NCBI RefSeq assembly: GCF_004208525.1
Contig: NZ_SGIT01000001.1
Location: forward strand, 1,938,852 to 2,002,851
DNA length: 64,000 nt
Origin: Sphingobacterium corticibacterium
GTDB taxonomy: Bacteria > Bacteroidota > Bacteroidia > Sphingobacteriales > Sphingobacteriaceae
Direction of reading: 5' to 3'
The notes under the pieces are model-generated. The model saw only the letters and a list, made by a program, of their open reading frames with translations, was not told the origin of the DNA and did no database searches. Below, in pieces: positions 18,428-26,102 of this stretch (position 1 is its first letter; each line of letters starts with the position of its first letter). The translations under genes were made by a program, and so were the position numbers.

Positions 18428-18444
18428 AAAAATTACCTAAGTTT
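18413..18444 (+). promoter_or_regulatory. Promoter for purN (TTG-N21-TAAGTTTG)
   Basis: TTG at 18413-18415 and a perfect -7 box at 18437-18444, 39 bp before the purN GTG. The predicted leader is about 33 nt. Confidence 0.5.
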
Positions 18445-18483
18445 GGATAGAAATCAACTTTATAACATAAAAGATATATTATC

Positions 18484-19059
18484 GTGAAAAAACGCATTGC
18501 TATTTTTGCTTCCGGCTCAGGTTCGAATGCACAGAAAATTATGGAGCATTTTAAGTATTCCAATCTGGCCGAAGTAGCTTTGGTGTTGAGTAATAATCCT
18601 GAAGCCTATGTTCTACAACGTGCCGATAATTTCGAAATCCCATCTCATGTTTTTGACAAGAAAACATTTTATGAGACGGATGAACTCATTGATATTTTAA
18701 AACGCTTAGAAATAGACCTCGTTGTTTTAGCTGGCTTTTTATGGTTAGTTCCTGAAAATCTGTTAAAAGCATTTCCCAATAAAATCATCAATATCCACCC
18801 TGCCTTACTTCCTAAGTACGGCGGTAAAGGAATGTATGGCGATAGAGTACATAAAACTGTTCTTGAAGCCGGAGACGAAGAGCATGGCATCACGATCCAT
18901 TTCGTGAATGAAAACTTCGATGAAGGAGAGATTATCCACCAAGCAAAATTCAAGATCGAACCAAACGATACGTTGGACGTCATTAAATTCAAAGGACAGC
19001 AACTGGAACATCAATATTTCCCAAAAATTATCGAGAATTTATTGAAAAAATATAATTAA
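18484..19059 (+). CDS. purN: Phosphoribosylglycinamide formyltransferase
   Basis: The third step of de novo purine synthesis: 10-formyl-THF-dependent formylation of GAR. The 191-residue product shows the phosphate loop IFASGSGSNAQKI, the catalytic region IINIHPALLPKYGGKGMYG (Asn and His) and the Asp segment GITIHFVNENFDEGEII. It begins with GTG. purH, another purine gene, lies 1.7 kb downstream but is separated by two minus-strand genes, so the two are not one operon. Confidence 0.95.
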   Translation: MKKRIAIFASGSGSNAQKIMEHFKYSNLAEVALVLSNNPEAYVLQRADNFEIPSHVFDKKTFYETDELIDILKRLEIDLVVLAGFLWLVPENLLKAFPNKIINIHPALLPKYGGKGMYGDRVHKTVLEAGDEEHGITIHFVNENFDEGEIIHQAKFKIEPNDTLDVIKFKGQQLEHQYFPKIIENLLKKYN

Positions 19060-19076
19060 CGGGATTTTTAATCCCG
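19060..19076. terminator. Short hairpin between purN and the methyltransferase gene
   Basis: CGGGAT-TTTTA-ATCCCG begins directly after the purN stop, between convergent genes. No clear T-run follows, so its terminator role is uncertain. Confidence 0.4.
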
Positions 19077-19085
19077 CTCATATGT

Positions 19086-19745
19086 TTATTTCTTTACCGT
19101 AATTGTAGTGAACGGTCTGTCCACGGTCTCTCCTATTTTACTTTTAACGGTTTCCGTCTGTGTTTCTGCCTCCACGAGACAGAATGCAGTATTATCGAAA
19201 AGTTCTTTGATTTTTTCGTCGTTGTAAAGTGTAAAACCAAATTGAACGAAGGGCAGTTGTTTCATAAAATCTCCTTGAGCATAGGTGATATTTAATATTC
19301 CCCCCGGCTTTATCACACGGTACAATTCCGTTAACAACTCTTCCGGTTCCTTCCAAAAATAAATTGTGTTTACTGTAAAAACCTTATCAAAGAAATTGCT
19401 TTCGAAGGGAATGTGTAAACCATCATACAAATAGAAACTAGCTTGTCCGTTATCGAAAAATTGCTGATTTAAACGTTGTGCTTCTTCCTGCATAAGAGCA
19501 GACATTTCCAAACCGTAATAACTTAAGTTCCTTTTTTGTTCAAGCAGTTGTACAAGATGACCACAATTGCCATGTCCGAGCTCCAAGATCCGCTCTCCTT
19601 CTTGTAGGGTGAGCCGCTTTATGGAATGGAGCGTCATGTTCATATTCGTTTCATTCATCATTTCAGCAACTTTAACACCTTTATCACCTTGTGGTTGCCG
19701 TAGTTGCGAAGCTAATTCTTGTAGTTCTTTGTTGTCGGCCATCAT
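19086..19745 (-). CDS. Class I SAM-dependent methyltransferase
   Basis: A 219-residue cytosolic protein with a Methyltransf_11-type fold. Motif I is RILELGHGNCGHLVQLL (a slightly unusual GHGNCG loop), followed by motif II/III LHIPFESNFFDKVFTVNT and the post-motif VIKPGGILNITYAQ. The first 40 residues are helical. An ATG pair opens the frame (19745 or 19742). The substrate is unknown; proteins like this are often annotated only as UbiE/small-molecule methyltransferases. It lies 19 bp downstream of the DUF1080 lipoprotein gene on the same strand. Confidence 0.85.
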   Translation of the reverse strand: MMADNKELQELASQLRQPQGDKGVKVAEMMNETNMNMTLHSIKRLTLQEGERILELGHGNCGHLVQLLEQKRNLSYYGLEMSALMQEEAQRLNQQFFDNGQASFYLYDGLHIPFESNFFDKVFTVNTIYFWKEPEELLTELYRVIKPGGILNITYAQGDFMKQLPFVQFGFTLYNDEKIKELFDNTAFCLVEAETQTETVKSKIGETVDRPFTTITVKK

Positions 19746-19764
19746 ACTTTCTCTTATTTGTTCC

Positions 19765-20496
19765 TTAAAGTTGTCTTATCTTGATGTTTCGGAAAGATAC
19801 TCCCCGGGACCAGTCCTGAAGAGCAATACGTCCTTTGCTATGTTTTCCGAATTCTGGATAGTCCTTAAATGCACTTCTAGTAACTAAATTCTTCCATGTT
19901 GTGGAGTTGAAATCTACTTGAGCCGTCATATTACCATTAAGATAGAATTCCGTTTTTCCATTCTTTTGTATAATCCGAGAATGGTTCCATTGACCTACTT
20001 TTTTCGTGTTGACGAAGTTCTTCTGCGGGAAAAATGTATATAAGCAGCCTGATCGTTTCAACGGCTTTTCAAAATCGGCATGTGAATCTTCCAAAAGCTG
20101 ATATTCTGGGCCGGAATGGTAGGTTGCATCAATATCCGGTCGTTCCTGAACGTTCACAAAAACACCACTATTTCCAGCTCTCTCCAATTGCCAATCAAAT
20201 GTCAACTCATAATTTTCAAATTCTTTATCTGTGACCAAATCTCCTTTTTTGAGATCACTGTTGGAATCACAATAAAGAACACCTCCCCGTACGACCCAAG
20301 CAGATGACGTATTACCGCGGTTATAAACATGCCAATTGGACAAGGACTTTCCATCAAAAAGCAATTCCCATCCCGCTTGTTTTTCATCGTCACTTAGTGT
20401 ATTTGGCGTTGTATCCATCGAATCGCCGCACGCTGAAAAAGATAATAAAATCGAAAGGCAGAAGAGTTTAATTACATTTATATTATTAATATGCAT
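19765..20496 (-). CDS. DUF1080 lipoprotein (3-keto-disaccharide hydrolase family domain)
   Basis: A 243-residue lipoprotein with lipobox LSFSAC (Cys23) after a hydrophobic start, so it is probably anchored in the outer membrane or periplasm. A single DUF1080 domain fills the protein: GWELLFDGKSLSNWHVYN, the core ENYELTFDWQLERAGNSGVF and the end GRIALQDWSRGVSFRNIKI, a concanavalin-like beta-sandwich. Family members hydrolyse 3-keto-glycosides or bind sugars. No oxidoreductase partner is adjacent. An ATG six codons upstream (20514) exists; the later start positions the signal peptide better. Confidence 0.88.
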   Translation of the reverse strand: MHINNINVIKLFCLSILLSFSACGDSMDTTPNTLSDDEKQAGWELLFDGKSLSNWHVYNRGNTSSAWVVRGGVLYCDSNSDLKKGDLVTDKEFENYELTFDWQLERAGNSGVFVNVQERPDIDATYHSGPEYQLLEDSHADFEKPLKRSGCLYTFFPQKNFVNTKKVGQWNHSRIIQKNGKTEFYLNGNMTAQVDFNSTTWKNLVTRSAFKDYPEFGKHSKGRIALQDWSRGVSFRNIKIRQL

Positions 20497-20640
20497 ATAG
20501 ATAAGATTGTGCATTCATAGGAAGATCCGATTCTTCACGATTCGGCTTCGCTATAATCTATTCTTTATCGACCTACAGCATAAATGTATAAAATATCACT
20601 GAAATTTAAAAGGCAATGTTTTTTCCAACGCTTAAATTCT

Positions 20641-20648
20641 TATCTTTG
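20641..20648 (+). promoter_or_regulatory. -7 box (TATCTTTG) upstream of purH
   Basis: A perfect TAnnTTTG box about 107 bp before the purH start. The leader contains a 12-codon open frame (20668-20706, MKYPCLSQHKCK) that could be a leader peptide or chance. No known purine riboswitch structure is recognisable. Confidence 0.45.
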
Positions 20649-20755
20649 TCACTCCAAAAATTGAGCAATGAAATATCCATGTTTGTCACAACACAAATGC
20701 AAATGAGTATGATCTGGGTATTCCATATGGTCTTTAAAAAATAATGTTTACACAT

Positions 20756-22282
20756 ATGAATCATCCTGTTAAGATTAAAAATGCTTTGGTGTCTGTATAT
20801 TACAAAGATAACTTAGCCCCCCTCATTAAACTACTACATAAATTCGGAGTTACTTTCTACTCTACAGGCGGTACGGAAGCGTTCATCCGTGAACAAGGAA
20901 TCGACGTTATTGCGGTCGAAGATCTGACCAGCTATCCTTCTATCTTAGGTGGCCGTGTCAAAACGTTACATCCAAAAGTATTTGGTGGCATATTAGCACG
21001 TCGCCCGTTAGCAGGTGATCAACAACAATTGGCGCAATACGAAATTCCGGAAATTGACCTCGTTATTGTAGACCTCTACCCATTCGAAGAAACAGTAGCT
21101 TCTGGCGCTTCAGAACAGGATATTATCGAAAAGATTGATATCGGCGGCATCTCTTTGATCCGTGCTGCCGCGAAAAATTTTAACGATGTCGTTATTATCT
21201 CATCTAAAAGTGATTACCAAGAGCTTGAAACTATTTTGGCGGCACAAGAAGGGCAAACGACATTGACGCAACGTAAAGAGTTTGCCAAACGTGCATTCCA
21301 TACTTCTTCTCACTACGATACAGCGATTTTTAATTATTTTAACCAAGAAAATCCGCTTTCCGTTTTCAAGCAATCGGTTCAACCGGCACAGACACTGCGA
21401 TACGGCGAAAATCCACATCAAAAAGGAACTTTCTTCGGCGATTTGGACGCTATGTTCGACAAGTTAAATGGAAAAGAACTTTCTTACAACAATTTAGTGG
21501 ATGTGGACGCAGCCGTTGCTATTATTGATGAGTTTAACGATCCAACATTTGCCATTTTAAAGCATACAAACGCTTGCGGTGTGGCTTCGCGTCCTACCAT
21601 CAAACAAGCGTGGACCGATGCATTGGCATGTGATCCCGTATCGGCATTTGGAGGTGTATTGATCACCAACGGAGAGATTGATCAGGAAACCGCCAACGAA
21701 ATCAATAATCTTTTCTTTGAAGTACTTATCGCCCCTTCCTATACGGAGGACGCGTTGAATGTATTGACGACAAAGAAAAACCGTATCATTTTAAAACGTA
21801 AGGATGTTCAGTTACCTAAAGAGCTGTTCAAAACGTTATTGAACGGCGTTATCGTACAGGATAAAGATCACACGGTAGAAGGACCTGAAGCGATGACGAC
21901 GGTCACCGAAAATCAACCAACTGCAACGCAATTAAATGATCTTTATTTTGCGAATAAAATTGTAAAACATACCAAATCGAATACGATTGTTTTTGCGAAG
22001 AACAATACCTTGATTGCCTCGGGTGTTGGGCAAACATCACGTGTAGATGCTTTGAAACAGGCTATCGAAAAGGCACAATCTTTCGGTTTCGATATTAAAG
22101 GAAGTGTAATGGCGTCCGATGCTTTTTTTCCGTTTCCAGACTGCGTAGAAATAGCGGGCGATGCAGGTGTAGCGGCTGTGTTACAACCGGGTGGATCGAT
22201 TAAGGATCAGTTATCGATTGATATGGCAAACAAAAAAGGAGTAGCCATGGTCATCACGGGTGTAAGACACTTTAAACACTAA
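20756..22282 (+). CDS. purH: Bifunctional AICAR formyltransferase/IMP cyclohydrolase
   Basis: Catalyses the last two steps of IMP synthesis. The 508-residue product has the N-terminal IMP cyclohydrolase (MGS-like) domain with TFYSTGGTEAFI and HPKVFGGILARR, and the C-terminal AICARFT domain with LRYGENPHQKG, FAILKHTNACGVA (catalytic Lys-His), DPVSAFGGVL and the end SDAFFPFPDCVEIAGDAGV. The frame also has an ATG at 20744; I chose 20756 because relatives begin just before the IKNAL segment. A terminator follows the stop, so the gene is monocistronic. Confidence 0.95.
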   Translation: MNHPVKIKNALVSVYYKDNLAPLIKLLHKFGVTFYSTGGTEAFIREQGIDVIAVEDLTSYPSILGGRVKTLHPKVFGGILARRPLAGDQQQLAQYEIPEIDLVIVDLYPFEETVASGASEQDIIEKIDIGGISLIRAAAKNFNDVVIISSKSDYQELETILAAQEGQTTLTQRKEFAKRAFHTSSHYDTAIFNYFNQENPLSVFKQSVQPAQTLRYGENPHQKGTFFGDLDAMFDKLNGKELSYNNLVDVDAAVAIIDEFNDPTFAILKHTNACGVASRPTIKQAWTDALACDPVSAFGGVLITNGEIDQETANEINNLFFEVLIAPSYTEDALNVLTTKKNRIILKRKDVQLPKELFKTLLNGVIVQDKDHTVEGPEAMTTVTENQPTATQLNDLYFANKIVKHTKSNTIVFAKNNTLIASGVGQTSRVDALKQAIEKAQSFGFDIKGSVMASDAFFPFPDCVEIAGDAGVAAVLQPGGSIKDQLSIDMANKKGVAMVITGVRHFKH

Positions 22283-22292
22283 AATATAAAAG

Positions 22293-22327
22293 AAGGGCGG
22301 TGCCTCCGTTATTGCACTGCCCTTTTA
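22293..22327 (+). terminator. Rho-independent terminator of purH
   Basis: An 11-bp GC-rich stem (22293-22303 with 22314-22324, one wobble), a 10-nt loop and a short T-run. The T-run overlaps the stop codon of the convergent small gene. Confidence 0.85.
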
Positions 22328-22441
22328 TAAATATCCCAAAAGCCAATAAATAATAATAAAGGCTATAATGGTCCCAAAACAGCCAAGTCCTAATTTCTTA
22401 GCTCCCCAGCCTGCGATTATTGTCTTAAAAAATCGATTCAT
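22325..22441 (-). CDS. 38-residue single-span membrane microprotein
   Basis: A short frame in the gap between purH and the exonuclease gene encodes a basic, amphipathic start (MNRFFKTIIAGWGAKKLG), then Gly-Leu-Gly-Cys and one strongly hydrophobic helix (TIIAFIIIYWLLGYL) ending the protein. The ordered pattern (basic N-terminus, AGWGAKKLG, a single helix with Trp/Tyr at the interface, immediate stop) looks selected rather than random. I recall similar tiny proteins in Sphingobacteriaceae but cannot verify this here. Its stop overlaps the T-run of the purH terminator. The function is unknown. Confidence 0.6.
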   Translation of the reverse strand: MNRFFKTIIAGWGAKKLGLGCFGTIIAFIIIYWLLGYL

Positions 22442-22495
22442 ACCTTCATGCAATTTTTCTATTTCTAAACCTCTACAAGAAAAATGCCGATTTTA

Positions 22496-23449
22496 TTAAT
22501 TTGACAATATATCACGGACAATAAGAATACCGTCGAAATGTTTTTTTAGATGTCTGCCGTCTCCATGGATTGTCCATACTTGCTTAGGCTGTACTTTATC
22601 AATAAAATACAGAATATCTTTCCAATCTACATGATCAGAAATATAGATTTCAATATCGTTTTGCCTTTGTAACCGTTCCCAACCCGAAGCAAATGCTCTC
22701 AATACATTTTTTGCTTTAAAATAACTGTTGAACGTAAGCGGAGGCACCAAGTAAATTTTATTGGTATTCCCGTCTTTCATCGCTTTACGATTGTATAAAG
22801 TATAACGAAGTTGTTTGTTTCCCAACGCATTGTATAACTTATGAACAGCGTACATCTTATGATGTACTAACACTTCTTTTTCGGGCATCAAGTCGTTTAT
22901 CAAGGCAGTTAGTCGCTGTGATTTACCTAAGGTATAACACCCTAACATAATATTACTTGAGTTGTCCTTCAGCTTTAAAATCTCTTTTTCGACAGCTGGA
23001 TGTGATACCGCTGGATTAGCAAAGGTAGATTCGGTGATAAGAACATCAGCGCGCGTCAATATAATCGGTTCACAGGTGGCGTCTTCCTGCAATTTATAGT
23101 CGCCCGTGTACAAATACTTCACGCCTTGATATTCCATCAACACCTGTGCAGATCCTAATATATGTCCTGCCGGAAAAAATGTAATATGCACATTACGTAA
23201 AGTAAACGGCTGTTCGAATGTTATCACCTCGACAGTATTTTCTACCATTTTCGGAAACTTATTTTTCATAAAGGCAAATGTTGCTGCCGTGGCATACATT
23301 TTTTGGTGCCCATTGGTAGCATGATCGCCATGGGCATGCGATATGATATTTTTTTCGACGGGACACATAGCGTCAATATAAAAATCGCCATATCGACAAT
23401 AATAGCCTATATCATCTTTTACCAAAAAATCTTCCAGAATCTCATTCAT
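22496..23449 (-). CDS. MBL-fold DNA exonuclease/RNase-like metallo-hydrolase
   Basis: A 317-residue metallo-beta-lactamase-fold protein of the family annotated as ligase-associated DNA exonuclease or Pso2/CPSF-like. The zinc motif HAHGDH sits near residue 40 (NIISHAHGDHATNG), followed by AGHILGSAQVLMEY, YTGDYKLQED, a glutamate motif TESTFANP and a late His in WTIHGDGRHLKKHF. No ATP-dependent DNA ligase is adjacent, unlike in many genomes where the family was named. Its start overlaps the coaE stop by 4 bp, so the two are translationally coupled. Confidence 0.82.
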   Translation of the reverse strand: MNEILEDFLVKDDIGYYCRYGDFYIDAMCPVEKNIISHAHGDHATNGHQKMYATAATFAFMKNKFPKMVENTVEVITFEQPFTLRNVHITFFPAGHILGSAQVLMEYQGVKYLYTGDYKLQEDATCEPIILTRADVLITESTFANPAVSHPAVEKEILKLKDNSSNIMLGCYTLGKSQRLTALINDLMPEKEVLVHHKMYAVHKLYNALGNKQLRYTLYNRKAMKDGNTNKIYLVPPLTFNSYFKAKNVLRAFASGWERLQRQNDIEIYISDHVDWKDILYFIDKVQPKQVWTIHGDGRHLKKHFDGILIVRDILSN

Positions 23450-24042
23450 GGTTTTCGCCCTTCTAAAAATTGTTTATGTAAGGGTAATATTTGAGGAAGT
23501 AAAGGCGTTAATTCGTCATTTACAATAGTAAAATCAGCAAGTTTTTGCTTTTCTTCGTCTGACAGTTGCTTGTTTACACGGTCTAAGACTGCTTGTTTTG
23601 TGACTTTATCCCGTTGTATAACACGTGCAACGCGAACATCTAGCGGTGCGGTCACCAAAATGGTATAATCTAGTTTTTTATACGAACCACTTTCAAAAAG
23701 CAATGCAGCCTCTTTTAGGGTGTAGGGAAAAATTTGCGAAGCGGACCAATCCTCCCCATGTTGAATCACGATAGGATGTACAATGGCATTCAGTTTATCC
23801 AGTTGTTCCTGATCTCGAAACACTTGTGAAGCTAGATAAGCACGATTCAGACGCCCTTCGATATCATAAACCTCTTTTCCAAATTCCCGTATTAATGCAT
23901 TCTTTATAGCTGGATTCGTATTCATCAATTCTTTCGCTTCTTTATCTGCATCATAAAACGGTACGCCTAATGCTTTGAAAACTTTTGCAACATAGCTCTT
24001 TCCGGAACCTATACCTCCCGTAATACCAATTTTCAATCCCAT
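23446..24042 (-). CDS. coaE: Dephospho-CoA kinase
   Basis: Phosphorylates dephospho-CoA in the last step of coenzyme A synthesis. The 198-residue product has the P-loop GITGGIGSGKSYVAKVF at the N-terminus, the substrate segment VPFYDADKEAKEL and the lid region VIQRDKVTKQAVLDRV. It sits between the YbbR gene (3-bp gap) and the MBL exonuclease gene (4-bp overlap) in a tight operon. Confidence 0.95.
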   Translation of the reverse strand: MGLKIGITGGIGSGKSYVAKVFKALGVPFYDADKEAKELMNTNPAIKNALIREFGKEVYDIEGRLNRAYLASQVFRDQEQLDKLNAIVHPIVIQHGEDWSASQIFPYTLKEAALLFESGSYKKLDYTILVTAPLDVRVARVIQRDKVTKQAVLDRVNKQLSDEEKQKLADFTIVNDELTPLLPQILPLHKQFLEGRKP

Positions 24043-24045
24043 AAA

Positions 24046-24993
24046 TTATCTTCTTACAAAAAAATCAACATTTTGCGGCTCCATACTGATTACATGGCAA
24101 TGTTCCGGAACTTTCGTTAAGATAACCGGTAGATTTTGTACTTTATTCTTCTCCCAATTTTCCATATCTACAACCGCCTCAAAATCCCGTGAAGACCACT
24201 TATTATAATCCTTTAACGAGACAAGAAACGTGAGTTTAATCTTGCTTGGCAACGTTCGGACGGAAGTATACCGCGAAGCATTTTCCATTTTCAAGGGCAG
24301 CTCGACCACTTTTTCGGTAATCTCCCCTACCGGAATAGTAATTTCAGAGAACGTAGGATAAATGGTAATGTTGTTTTTTTGATGTTTATTTAGATAGGCA
24401 ATCGTACGAATATCCGTTGCCACGTCTATACCCCGAATCGTATCCGTTTCCAAATAATCTATATTGGCGACATCTTCCAACGGTCCTGTCACCGTAACAT
24501 ATTCGGGATTTGCCCGCGTATCACCTATAATGCCATATTGTTTTTTAAATTGTATATCATATAGGGCGCGAACGGGTACTTTCCGTTGTGTCTGTTTAGA
24601 AAAGTCAAAATACAAGGTATCTGGTGACACGCCAATTACTTGATTATCGGCAGGAAATTGTCGATTGATATATCCTAATTGATTCGTAAAAACAATATAA
24701 TTTCTCGTCCTCAACCCATTTAAATCCACTTGAATGTGCGGTGTATCGGGTCGCAATCTCTTCATGAACATCTTCCATCCGCTCATTCTCATCCGAATGC
24801 TGACCGTATCCGACTGTAACGGATGAAATGCTTTGCTTTCTGGAATATTCACATAGGAGATGCCAGCGTCGATACGAAATATTTGTTCTGTAGAAACCGC
24901 AAACAATAACCAGGCAATAAAAGAAAGTCCCAGACATCGCAAAAATATTGCAATTTTTCGTCGTCTTGTCTTTGTGATGCGGGGTTGCGCCAT
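24046..24993 (-). CDS. YbbR-like domain protein (CdaR family)
   Basis: A 315-residue protein with a basic N-terminus (TKTRRRKIAIF), one membrane helix (about residues 19-36) and then extracytoplasmic YbbR-like beta domains (about 40-315). In Firmicutes, CdaR regulates the diadenylate cyclase CdaA; no cyclase is adjacent here, so that link is only a possibility. The frame is open to 25053, but the ATG at 24993 lies 5 nt behind a perfect -7 box and gives a sensible membrane topology. It heads the operon ybbR-coaE-MBL exonuclease. Confidence 0.82.
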   Translation of the reverse strand: MAQPRITKTRRRKIAIFLRCLGLSFIAWLLFAVSTEQIFRIDAGISYVNIPESKAFHPLQSDTVSIRMRMSGWKMFMKRLRPDTPHIQVDLNGLRTRNYIVFTNQLGYINRQFPADNQVIGVSPDTLYFDFSKQTQRKVPVRALYDIQFKKQYGIIGDTRANPEYVTVTGPLEDVANIDYLETDTIRGIDVATDIRTIAYLNKHQKNNITIYPTFSEITIPVGEITEKVVELPLKMENASRYTSVRTLPSKIKLTFLVSLKDYNKWSSRDFEAVVDMENWEKNKVQNLPVILTKVPEHCHVISMEPQNVDFFVRR

Positions 24994-24998
24994 AATTA

Positions 24999-25006
24999 CA
25001 AAAATA
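24999..25006 (-). promoter_or_regulatory. -7 box (TATTTTTG) 5 nt before the YbbR ATG
   Basis: A perfect TAnnTTTG on the minus strand, 5 nt before the chosen start at 24993, which predicts a leaderless mRNA. Confidence 0.5.
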
Positions 25007-25018
25007 GTGTTTTTTGTT

Positions 25019-25190
25019 GTTCTTTTCCCCGTGAAAAGAACCAAACCGACCAACGGGAGCTCATGAACACCAAAATAGACACATGTTCATAAACCTCGTC
25101 GCTTCGAATATTTTACATTTGGAGTAGTACGAAGGATGAATTTGTACAGTTGTAAAACATTCGGATGCGACATTAAAAAGTTGAGGATGG
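25019..25190 (+). repeat. Dispersed hairpin repeat, copy 1
   Basis: The core at 25097-25173 is a 77-bp imperfect inverted repeat: arms CGTCGCTTCGAATATTTTAC and its near-complement ending ATTCGGATGCGAC, with a centre containing AAGGATG, then AAAAAGTTGAGG. The same arrangement recurs at 57259-57349. A small hairpin (GTTCTTTTC/GAAAAGAAC, 25019-25041) precedes it, as a similar one does in copy 2. It lies between the yajC terminator and the ybbR promoter and fills the 285-bp gap upstream of ybbR. Confidence 0.7.
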
Positions 25191-25221
25191 GCTTGTACAA
25201 ACCATATTAGATTAATACTAT

Positions 25222-25257
25222 AAAAAAGAGAGCGTTTCAGCGAAACACTCTCTTTTT
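25222..25257 (-). terminator. Intrinsic terminator after yajC
   Basis: A long stem (AAAAAAGAGAG-C-GTTTC paired with GAAAC-A-CTCTCTTTTTT) with a 3-nt loop, 22 bp past the yajC stop; A/T edges make it potentially bidirectional. Confidence 0.8.
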
Positions 25258-25278
25258 TTAATGTTGTACAAACGGATT

Positions 25279-25599
25279 TTACTTCTTTACGGTATCGCCA
25301 TTGGCGGCTTTGGAAGCATCCAATGCCACGGCAGATTTGTCGAAACGCATTTTCACGCCTGAGCCTACATCTACAAGGAAAGTCGTTTCGCTAACCTCTA
25401 CAATACGTCCGTGGATTCCGGCTGTTGTCACAATTTTAGAGTTTACACCTAATTCCTCAATATATTTTTTATGTTCTTTTTGTTTCTTCATTTGCGGTCT
25501 GATCATGAAGAAATAGAATACCACAACAATCAGAATCATGGGTAGGAAGCTCATCAATCCACTGCCTCCTGGAGCAGCTTGTAATAACGTAGTTATCAT
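25279..25599 (-). CDS. yajC: Preprotein translocase subunit YajC
   Basis: A 106-residue accessory subunit of the SecDF-YajC complex. It has a short periplasmic start, one membrane helix (MSFLPMILIVVVFYFFM) followed directly by the family signature IRPQMKKQKEHKKYIEEL, then a cytoplasmic SH3-like domain (KIVTTAGIHGRIVEVSE). It is the last gene of the nusB-DUF1573-yajC run, the usual order in Bacteroidota, and is followed by a strong terminator. secD and secF are not in this window. Confidence 0.95.
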   Translation of the reverse strand: MITTLLQAAPGGSGLMSFLPMILIVVVFYFFMIRPQMKKQKEHKKYIEELGVNSKIVTTAGIHGRIVEVSETTFLVDVGSGVKMRFDKSAVALDASKAANGDTVKK

Positions 25600-25666
25600 A
25601 TTATATATAAATTAAAAGTTACAGAGTTACAATATTCGATTATCTATCAAAAAACTAAATACAAGC

Positions 25667-26098
25667 TTATTTCGGTAGAACTTCTCCTTTCAATTGTACC
25701 GTCATCACACGATTTTCCGCGTTGGAGACAATTGTCACAATTTTTTGTTGTTTTCCTACTTGGCCATTGCTATCAAAACTTACTTTCACCTCACCAGATT
25801 TACCCGGTAGAACAGGAGTTTGTGTATAGGACGGTGTAGTACAACCACATGACGCAGAAACCTGCGACAAGATTACAGGTTCCGTGCCTGTATTGGTGTA
25901 AGCATATACATGTTCTACCACTTCGCCTTCTTTTACTTCGCCAAAATCATAAACCGATTCTCCGAACTCGATCTTACCGCCTTGTGTAAGTTCATTCCCT
26001 ATGGTATCTGTTGCTTGCTCTTCGTTGCTTCCTGAATTTCCACAAGAAACCAATGTAGCCAATGCCATGCAAACAAAAAATGATTTCAATATATTCAT
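25667..26098 (-). CDS. DUF1573 lipoprotein
   Basis: A 143-residue lipoprotein (lipobox LVSCGN, Cys19) with one DUF1573 immunoglobulin-like domain: VYDFGEVKEGEVVEHVYAYT, TGTEPVILSQVSASCGCTTP, with the conserved Cys-Gly-Cys, and GEVKVSFDSNGQVGKQQKIV. The family is abundant in Bacteroidota and its function is unresolved. The Cys-Gly-Cys pair may bind metal or be redox active (inference). It lies 4 bp after nusB and 67 bp before yajC, so the three are probably co-transcribed. Confidence 0.9.
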   Translation of the reverse strand: MNILKSFFVCMALATLVSCGNSGSNEEQATDTIGNELTQGGKIEFGESVYDFGEVKEGEVVEHVYAYTNTGTEPVILSQVSASCGCTTPSYTQTPVLPGKSGEVKVSFDSNGQVGKQQKIVTIVSNAENRVMTVQLKGEVLPK

Positions 26099-26102
26099 GG
26101 TG

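Noticed and set aside
20668..20706. 12-codon leader peptide controlling purH by attenuation
   Set aside because: The peptide has no run of regulatory codons, and no alternative hairpins or terminator are visible before purH; kept only as a remark.
22496..24042. Two-gene defence or toxin-antitoxin-like unit formed by the MBL nuclease and its overlapping neighbour
   Set aside because: The neighbour is plainly coaE, and the operon with YbbR is housekeeping in content.
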